From an uncultured Clostridium sp. (GTDB lineage Bacteria; Bacillota; Clostridia; Lachnospirales; Lachnospiraceae): a stretch of DNA of 24,586 nucleotides. The stretch covers positions 1-24,586 of the forward strand of contig CAUCIO010000016.1 in assembly GCA_958442925.1 (NCBI GenBank), written 5' to 3'. The notes under the pieces were generated by a model. That model was not told where the DNA came from. It did not search any database and saw only the letters and a program-made list of their open reading frames with translations. This document shows, in pieces, positions 20,693-24,586 of the stretch. Within the stretch, counting starts at the first letter, position 1; each line of letters opens with the position of its first letter. The position numbers and the translations under genes were made by a program.

Positions 20693-20980
20693 CTAAAGGT
20701 ATGATTTCCCGAATTCCCTCCGGAAGTCTTCCCTGGTTCCAATATGCTCCTCATAGTAGGCCTGCGCGTACCGCTTCCAGGATTCGTCAAATTTCTGATC
20801 CATGTGGATGCTGTATGGCTGCATATTGTGCCAGTCCGGCCGGAGAGGAATCACAAAATGATATTTCTCCGACAACTCCCTGTAAGGTTTTCCATTAAAT
20901 ACATGGTGGATCTCTACCCTGGAACTGCCTGTAACTACGCAATGTTCCATATCGTCCACCAATACGCTCTTTTTTATCAT
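20693..20980 (-). CDS. HNH-like phage recombination/nuclease protein
   Basis: 95 residues, AAGAGGAGCTGGAG before the ATG. The order CVVTGS, VEIHHVFNGKPYRELSEKYH, PLRPDWHNMQPYSIHMDQKF resembles the small HNH-type proteins in clostridial phages (C-x-x-x-G, IHH, then N and H), with the His-His pair and the following Asn-His present. Only one N-terminal Cys is seen where the related proteins carry two, so the zinc-binding site may be incomplete. It may be a structure-specific nuclease. The ATG overlaps the NinB-like stop by four bases; the stop is TAG. Confidence 0.72.
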   Translation of the reverse strand: MIKKSVLVDDMEHCVVTGSSRVEIHHVFNGKPYRELSEKYHFVIPLRPDWHNMQPYSIHMDQKFDESWKRYAQAYYEEHIGTREDFRREFGKSYL

Positions 20981-21522
20981 CTCCAGCTCCTCTTAAGTCT
21001 GTTAAGTTCCGCTTCTGATATTGTGTCGATTCCCTGCTCCCGGCATTCTGAAATAATGCCATCCAGAAACCGGGACATCTCTGCACTGTCATACTGACTG
21101 CTCCCTTTGATTGATTCGTAAGCTACGTAGCGCTCTCCATCCTGCCACACGACCCCTATCGGCCGACAGGCAGCGCCGAACTTAGCCGGATCTATCTCTA
21201 CTTTGGCCAGGAAGTGCTTCGGGTTCCCGCTCTCATCCAGCTCTGCCTCTCCGTAGCGGGATAACATCTCCTGATACATCTCGTTCTTTGTCCACGCCTG
21301 CTCTTTGGTGGACATTGTAGCTGCCAGTCTTGATATCAGTCCCCAGGCATAGGCATTTGCGTTTAGACTTCTGGGAGGACGGTAGGGTTTTAATGTAACC
21401 GCAAGACGCTTTCCGTGGACTGCGTCCGCCTGTGCGAGCACCGGATCGTCGGTTTCAATCACTATGACCTGTTTCCCACCAGGCTCCCGGAAGCAGGTTC
21501 TGAGTCTTCCAATACACTGCAT
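20977..21522 (-). CDS. NinB-like recombination protein
   Basis: 181 residues, with GGAGAAAAGAA before the ATG. The family pattern is RPPRSLNANAYAWGLISRLA, where R-S-L-x-x-N-A-x-x-W is typical of NinB/YbcN-type and related Firmicute phage proteins, and the C-terminal RFLDGIISECREQGIDTISE. The relatives bind single-stranded DNA and act in recombination. The first ~27 residues (QCIGRLRTCFREPGGK) are unusual and the true start could lie after them. It probably belongs to the replication/recombination module. Confidence 0.75.
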   Translation of the reverse strand: MQCIGRLRTCFREPGGKQVIVIETDDPVLAQADAVHGKRLAVTLKPYRPPRSLNANAYAWGLISRLAATMSTKEQAWTKNEMYQEMLSRYGEAELDESGNPKHFLAKVEIDPAKFGAACRPIGVVWQDGERYVAYESIKGSSQYDSAEMSRFLDGIISECREQGIDTISEAELNRLKRSWR

Positions 21523-21625
21523 TTCTTTTCTCCGTATATAACTTGCATTTCCTTTTACTTTGGTTTACAATTTACTTGATAATATTTTTCTCGTGGGCCT
21601 GTCCGGCGGCAACCGGCGGGCCTTT

Positions 21626-21928
21626 CTACTTGCATAACTGCATCTTCAGCTGTTTTGCCCAACGGATGGCTTCATCCAGCTCATGATTTCGATATGCATG
21701 GGGTTTTATCCATTCCAGATCGTAATTTCCTGCGAACCATCCCTCGCGAATCACTTTCAGCTCAACAGTTCCAATGTGTCCCGAAAAATCAAAAAATGCT
21801 GTCGGCTGGTTCCCTGTAATTTCCTGGTCTCGTGGCATCATGGAATTAATGTCCAGAGCCAGGTCTAACAGCTCATGGATTTTATCCCTTCTTCTTTTTT
21901 TCGCCTTCTTTTCGATTCTTTTTTTCAT
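21626..21928 (-). CDS. Hypothetical phage protein with a basic N-terminus
   Basis: 100 residues from the ATG after AAAGGAGATATC (MKKRIEKKAKKRRRDKIHEL). The basic leader is followed by LLDLALDINSMMPRDQEITG, a beta-rich middle with PTAFFDFSGHIGTVELKVIR, and a helical end (RNHELDEAIRWAKQLKMQLC). This may be a small DNA- or RNA-binding protein, but I cannot assign a family. It overlaps the Cys-rich mini-protein by 47 bases in another frame. Confidence 0.72.
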   Translation of the reverse strand: MKKRIEKKAKKRRRDKIHELLDLALDINSMMPRDQEITGNQPTAFFDFSGHIGTVELKVIREGWFAGNYDLEWIKPHAYRNHELDEAIRWAKQLKMQLCK

Positions 21929-22034
21929 GATATCTCCTTTCAAAATCTTTGCACGGGTACAGGCGGCTGGCTTCCATACACCAGAACCAGCCACGGCAGT
22001 CCCGACAGGTTGCGTCTTCTGTCCACTTCCCCAT
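21882..22034 (-). CDS. 50-residue Cys-rich mini-protein
   Basis: Starts at TAATG, sharing an A with the stop of the SPFH gene, so translation is probably coupled. The sequence MGKWTEDATCRDCRGWFWCM, EASRLYPCKDFERRYHEKKN has cysteines at 10, 13, 19 and 28 (C-x2-C-x5-C-x8-C), suited to bind a zinc ion, and a lysine-rich tail ending in KKKKG. It would resemble small zinc-ribbon proteins of phages. It overlaps the next gene by 47 bases. Confidence 0.7.
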   Translation of the reverse strand: MGKWTEDATCRDCRGWFWCMEASRLYPCKDFERRYHEKKNRKEGEKKKKG

Positions 22035-22924
22035 TATTTTGTTACTACAGCTTCGGCCCCCTGAACGGTTACCCATCCATGTTTCAATCTGGCCTCTGCC
22101 TCTTTCATCTGGATCAACTCTGGTGTAATAGACTGATTTAATAATCGGTTTGCTTCTGCCTCTGCCTCTGCTTTAATCTTAGTCTGCTCTGCCTCCGCTT
22201 CTGCATTAATTCTTTTTACCTCTGCCTCCGCCTGAGCCTGAGCCTTATTGGCTTCTCCCTGGGCAACTGCTGTCTGCTTGTCCAGTTCTGCCTTTTCTGC
22301 GTCCTGCTTCGCCTGCTCTTTCGCCTGAATTTTTGCCTGAAGCGTCTCGTCCAGCTGAACATCGATGATCAGCGCAGAGGAAACATGGATTCCATATTCA
22401 TCATTCAATTTTCCGTCCAAATACTCTGTAACTGCCTTGCTTACCTCTGCCCTCTTATCGCTGTAAATGTCCATCACGGAAAACTGTGGTGTCACTTCTT
22501 TTATGTAGGCTACAATGGAATTCTGCACTCTGCTGTCTACAATGGCCTCCCCATCCATACCATTAAACCTTGCATAGAGGTCTGTCACTCGCTCCGGAAT
22601 GAAGTTATAGTTGACTGTCAGATTCATTTTTACCATTCCGCCATCTGCCGGAGCATCCACATGCCAGTCTGCGTGTTCCTTTTCGTTATAATCTTCTGGG
22701 TTGTTACTCAGAACCAGCTGCTGCTGTGAAATGGGGTAATTTTTTACCCGTGTAAGAGGGCCTACAAAATGCCACCCTGAATCCAGTGTTCCCTCTACTC
22801 CGTTCTTCGCAGTCCAGACAACTCCGACCTCTCCCTGCCCTACATGCTCGATTGATTTAACGGTATATGCGCCTCCTGCTACCGCTACAGCTGCTACTAA
22901 ACCTACAACCAGTCCCTTATTCAT
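22034..22924 (-). CDS. SPFH/prohibitin-like membrane protein (Band 7 domain)
   Basis: 296 residues from the ATG after AGGAGGAAAAGGAAA; a longer frame upstream covers another gene and is rejected. A single N-terminal membrane helix (GLVVGLVAAVAVAGGAYTV) is followed by the SPFH domain, with GQGEVGVVWTAKNGVEGTLD and HFVGPLTRVKNYPISQQQLV at its start and SVMDIYSDKRAEVSKAVTEY later. Then comes a long Ala/Glu/Lys-rich coiled coil (about 205-270). Such proteins oligomerise into membrane rings and scaffold proteases or other partners. In a phage it could shape the host membrane or protect against other phages; the role is unknown. Confidence 0.9.
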   Translation of the reverse strand: MNKGLVVGLVAAVAVAGGAYTVKSIEHVGQGEVGVVWTAKNGVEGTLDSGWHFVGPLTRVKNYPISQQQLVLSNNPEDYNEKEHADWHVDAPADGGMVKMNLTVNYNFIPERVTDLYARFNGMDGEAIVDSRVQNSIVAYIKEVTPQFSVMDIYSDKRAEVSKAVTEYLDGKLNDEYGIHVSSALIIDVQLDETLQAKIQAKEQAKQDAEKAELDKQTAVAQGEANKAQAQAEAEVKRINAEAEAEQTKIKAEAEAEANRLLNQSITPELIQMKEAEARLKHGWVTVQGAEAVVTK

Positions 22925-23054
22925 TTTCCTTTTCCTCCTGATTGAATTTTCTTTCGTTTCGCCTGATTGATAAAAATACCTTGCTGGCAGCCCAGACAAC
23001 TCCAAGCGCTGCCACTGCAATCACCAGCATGCTAATTAAAAAAATCAGCCACAT
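22917..23054 (-). CDS. 45-residue single-pass membrane protein
   Basis: Starts at an ATG after GGAGGTGATAAGG. MWLIFLISMLVIAVAALGVV is one membrane helix, with WAASKVFLSIRRNERKFNQE and a charged end after it. It overlaps the SPFH start by eight bases, so the two are coupled and probably work together. Such small helices next to SPFH genes could be membrane partners. Confidence 0.75.
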   Translation of the reverse strand: MWLIFLISMLVIAVAALGVVWAASKVFLSIRRNERKFNQEEKENE

Positions 23055-23069
23055 CCTTATCACCTCCTG

Positions 23070-23243
23070 TTACAACCACCCAGCCACATGCAAGATGGCC
23101 AGGAATGCCCCGAAGAACCCTGCTGCCAAAATCTCTGTGAAGAACAGGGCCTCATGAAGAAACTTCACTTCGTTTTTCAGCGCCACATTTTCCCTCTGTG
23201 CTGCCCGGAGCGGGTGCTCCGGGACTGTATCTCTCTTTCTCAT
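23070..23243 (-). CDS. 57-residue membrane protein
   Basis: Charged N-terminus (MRKRDTVPEHPLRAAQRENV), then a short coiled stretch, then one hydrophobic segment (FTEILAAGFFGAFLAILHVA) ending GWL. The ATG overlaps the previous stop codon (ATGA), so it is coupled. The ribosome site is only moderate (AAGGTG). It stands directly before the 45-aa membrane protein and SPFH gene, and the three look like one small membrane set. Confidence 0.72.
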   Translation of the reverse strand: MRKRDTVPEHPLRAAQRENVALKNEVKFLHEALFFTEILAAGFFGAFLAILHVAGWL

Positions 23244-23395
23244 TCGTCACACACCTTTCTTCTGTATCCTGCCATCTCCATAAATCGGTCTGACAGCAGC
23301 ATAGCTACCTGCTTTCGCTTTTCCTCTGACAGTTCCTCGATTCTGTACTCTTGTCCATGAATATCAATGCAATTTGTAATAGTTGCTTCTTTCAT
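23240..23395 (-). CDS. 51-residue hypothetical protein
   Basis: GAAGGAGGAGAACAGC precedes the ATG. The sequence MKEATITNCIDIHGQEYRIE, ELSEEKRKQVAMLLSDRFME closes with MAGYRRKVCDE. It is the first gene of the minus-strand set leading to the SPFH gene and ends overlapping the next start. Small proteins with this 'IDI-x-G-x-x-Y' start and 'L-S-x-E-x-x' helix are frequent in clostridial prophages, without known role. Confidence 0.75.
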   Translation of the reverse strand: MKEATITNCIDIHGQEYRIEELSEEKRKQVAMLLSDRFMEMAGYRRKVCDE

Positions 23396-23592
23396 GCTGT
23401 TCTCCTCCTTCTCTGCTAAATTTTATGCAAGACGGGTTGTACAAATTGAACTATTGTAGTTTTCTCTCACCTCCTTACTTCAGTAGCCCTCGCTTGAAAC
23501 ACTATAAACTCCTTCTCGCTTGTCTTTCTTTGTATTCTCCTTTATACTTTTCTTACAGGTACTCCAGCACCAGATAAAAAGGAGAGAACTAT
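23396..23592. other. Divergent control region
   Basis: This stretch separates the minus-strand SPFH set from the plus-strand coiled-coil gene. It holds the plus promoter described separately. On the minus strand a perfect AAGGAGG (23470-23476) is followed by no clear gene; only very short frames of 11-15 codons lie around it, so it may serve a leader peptide or be a relic. Confidence 0.5.
23520..23548 (+). promoter_or_regulatory. Promoter of the plus-strand gene
   Basis: TTGTCT (-35, 23520-23525) and TATACT (-10, 23543-23548) are spaced by 17 bases. Transcription would start near 23555, about 38 bases before the ATG, which follows an AAAAGGAGAG ribosome site. The unit is thus independent of the early minus-strand operon. 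Confidence 0.65.
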
Positions 23593-24132
23593 ATGTCAGA
23601 TATTAAAGCGTTCCTTATTCCTCACCCAGACGATCCAGCAATCAATCATCCTGAGATTTTCGATCATGAAAAATATTCATCCCAATCTTTGCCTCTTTCT
23701 CGGCCAGAAAGGCAACTATCCGAAGAAGAATTGGAAACATTTCGTGAATCAATGATGTCTGATTCTACACGCCTCATTAAGCATTTTGATCCCAAGTTTG
23801 AGGCACAACATGCAGCCTTAAGACAGCAGGTCGAAGCTATTGAAAAAATTGCGCAATCAGCAGCTCTTCATGCTGATCAGGCCATCAAACAAACCAATAC
23901 CTCCAAAGAAAATCTCGCCCTGTTTAAGGAACAAGTTGAGTCTCTATTCTCTATAGCCCAGGATGCAAAATCACAGGCTGTTTCTGCTCGCAAAGAACTC
24001 GACATTTTAAAACAACAGCTTGATTTTGCCAGGTCAGAAGCTGAAAGTGCCAAGAAAGACGCCCTCTTTGCAAAAATCACTTCTATACTGGCAATTATCA
24101 CCAGCATTGTGATACCGATACTAACTCAATGA
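23593..24132 (+). CDS. Coiled-coil protein with C-terminal membrane anchor (moron candidate)
   Basis: 179 residues and the only plus-strand gene of the window. The N-terminal third is hydrophilic and proline-containing (FLIPHPDDPAINHPEIFDHE). Residues ~75-155 form a long coiled coil (LRQQVEAIEKIAQSAALHAD ... KELDILKQQLDFARSEAESA). The end is one hydrophobic segment (ITSILAIITSIVIPIL), a tail anchor. GGAGAG lies just before the ATG. Its own promoter and reversed direction suggest expression in the lysogen. The 3' end overlaps the opposing 58-aa gene by 35 bases. Function unknown; immunity or host modification are possibilities. Confidence 0.82.
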   Translation: MSDIKAFLIPHPDDPAINHPEIFDHEKYSSQSLPLSRPERQLSEEELETFRESMMSDSTRLIKHFDPKFEAQHAALRQQVEAIEKIAQSAALHADQAIKQTNTSKENLALFKEQVESLFSIAQDAKSQAVSARKELDILKQQLDFARSEAESAKKDALFAKITSILAIITSIVIPILTQ

Positions 24133-24274
24133 TGAAGCGAATAACGCTGATTGCTAAAGCCGCCATAGAAAACCATTCTGCCTGACGGCTTTGTTTTCTG
24201 GCTCTTTGTACATCTGCAATTACCTGTCCAACTTCCTCTGATATCTTTTTCATTTCTTCGCAATTCATCTCCAT
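24098..24274 (-). CDS. 58-residue coiled-coil/membrane protein
   Basis: From the ATG after GGGAGGTGAGAGAAGCA; a GTG four codons earlier belongs to that ribosome site. MEMNCEEMKKISEEVGQVIA and DVQRARKQSRQAEWFSMAAL are helical, then AISVIRFIIELVSVSQCW forms a membrane helix. It is coupled to the ribbon-helix-helix gene before it. Its build (short coil, then one membrane helix) mirrors that of the convergent plus-strand protein, whose 3' end it overlaps. Confidence 0.72.
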   Translation of the reverse strand: MEMNCEEMKKISEEVGQVIADVQRARKQSRQAEWFSMAALAISVIRFIIELVSVSQCW

Positions 24275-24282
24275 TGCTTCTC

Positions 24283-24480
24283 TCACCTCCCCTCAGCAGT
24301 TCCTCGGACGAGATACCCTCCTACTTGTCTCTCTTCTACCCCAAACAGCTCGCCTCCTGATCTGGCAATTTCCCATAATGCTGATACAACTAAGCTGTTA
24401 AACGTCATACCTTTTTTCTTTGCCAGCACTTTTATTGCACTGTAAAGCTCTGGCGGCAGACGTAATGTCGTCTGAATCAT
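24283..24480 (-). CDS. Ribbon-helix-helix (Arc/CopG-like) regulator
   Basis: 65 residues from the ATG after GCAGGAGGTGAAGACG. The start MIQTTLRLPPELYSAIKVLA, KKKGMTFNSLVVSALWEIAR is a textbook ribbon-helix-helix: beta strand TTLRLP, helix A, turn with G-M-T-F-N, helix B. A perfect dyad stands just upstream of its ribosome site. It probably represses its own promoter and possibly other genes, as CopG/Arc proteins do. The stop overlaps the region before the membrane gene. Confidence 0.87.
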   Translation of the reverse strand: MIQTTLRLPPELYSAIKVLAKKKGMTFNSLVVSALWEIARSGGELFGVEERQVGGYLVRGTAEGR

Positions 24481-24494
24481 CGTCTTCACCTCCT

Positions 24495-24522
24495 GCTATC
24501 ATTTTCATATCAAAATGATAGC
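24495..24522. promoter_or_regulatory. Operator-like perfect dyad before the ribbon-helix-helix gene
   Basis: The arm GCTATCATTTT (24495-24505) is repeated in inverted form at 24512-24522 with six bases between. It ends four bases before the ribosome site of the regulator gene. No clean -10/-35 pair could be seen around it. An 11-bp perfect dyad of this kind is a fitting site for a dimeric or tetrameric repressor. Confidence 0.75.
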
Positions 24523-24586
24523 AAATTAAAAGAGGTTTCTACCGTGGCACGCTAGTGCTGAGGTTTGTCAAGTCATATGATCTATT

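Noticed and set aside
23383..23577. 64-codon plus-strand frame in the divergent control region
   Set aside because: Ser/Leu/Tyr-rich read-through of pyrimidine-rich DNA with no ribosome site; overlaps the promoter of the real plus-strand gene.

Overview
The window looks like most of an integrated or free temperate phage of a low-to-mid GC Firmicute, most likely a Lachnospiraceae/Clostridium-type gut bacterium. The grounds are strong AGGAGG ribosome sites before almost every gene, sigma-A type promoters, clostridial-phage protein families (DUF4373 replisome organiser, ArpU-like late activator, Nu1/GpA terminase) and very dense gene packing. Almost every gene is on the minus strand, so the phage reads from right to left. 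The tail sheath and tail tube proteins at the left end show a contractile-tailed (myovirus) particle. No integrase, CI-type repressor or lysis gene falls inside the window, so its prophage state is inferred.

Right end (24.5-21.6 kb), accessory/early genes: a ribbon-helix-helix protein behind a perfect 28-bp dyad, a small membrane protein, and the only plus-strand gene (coiled coil plus membrane anchor, with its own promoter). Next comes a translationally coupled set of very small genes: a 51-aa protein, two single-helix membrane proteins, an SPFH/prohibitin-like protein and a Cys-rich mini-protein.

21.5-17.4 kb, DNA metabolism: NinB-like and HNH-like proteins, a 'replication terminator'-type protein, a DUF2303-like protein, the DUF4373 replisome organiser with iteron-like repeats inside it, and the DnaC-type helicase loader. 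17.6-13.0 kb holds small regulators and accessory genes: a Cys-rich mini-protein with a 15-T run, a winged-helix protein, a gene cut by an in-frame amber codon, a Lar-type restriction alleviation protein, a DUF551 protein, a lipoprotein, and an ArpU/RinA-like late regulator. Two tRNA genes follow (Asn-GTT and an initiator-like Met-CAT).

12.7-12.0 kb is a small self-contained cassette that I consider the best candidate for something undescribed. A consensus promoter with phased palindromes drives a 41-aa basic, single-helix membrane peptide. A convergent plus-strand promoter points back across it, and a ribbon-helix-helix gene lies downstream. This is the layout of a type I toxin-antitoxin module (txpA/ratA style).

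11.9-0 kb is the late morphogenesis operon: small and large terminase, gpW-like protein, lambda-type portal, HK97-like protease, an inserted Bro-N/KilA-type protein preceded by a terminator, a small head protein, Mu gpT-like major capsid protein, DUF2190 decoration protein, connectors, a collagen-like protein, tail terminator-like protein, sheath, tube, and the first codons of the next tail gene. The particle combines lambda-like packaging, Mu-like capsid and P2-like tail modules.
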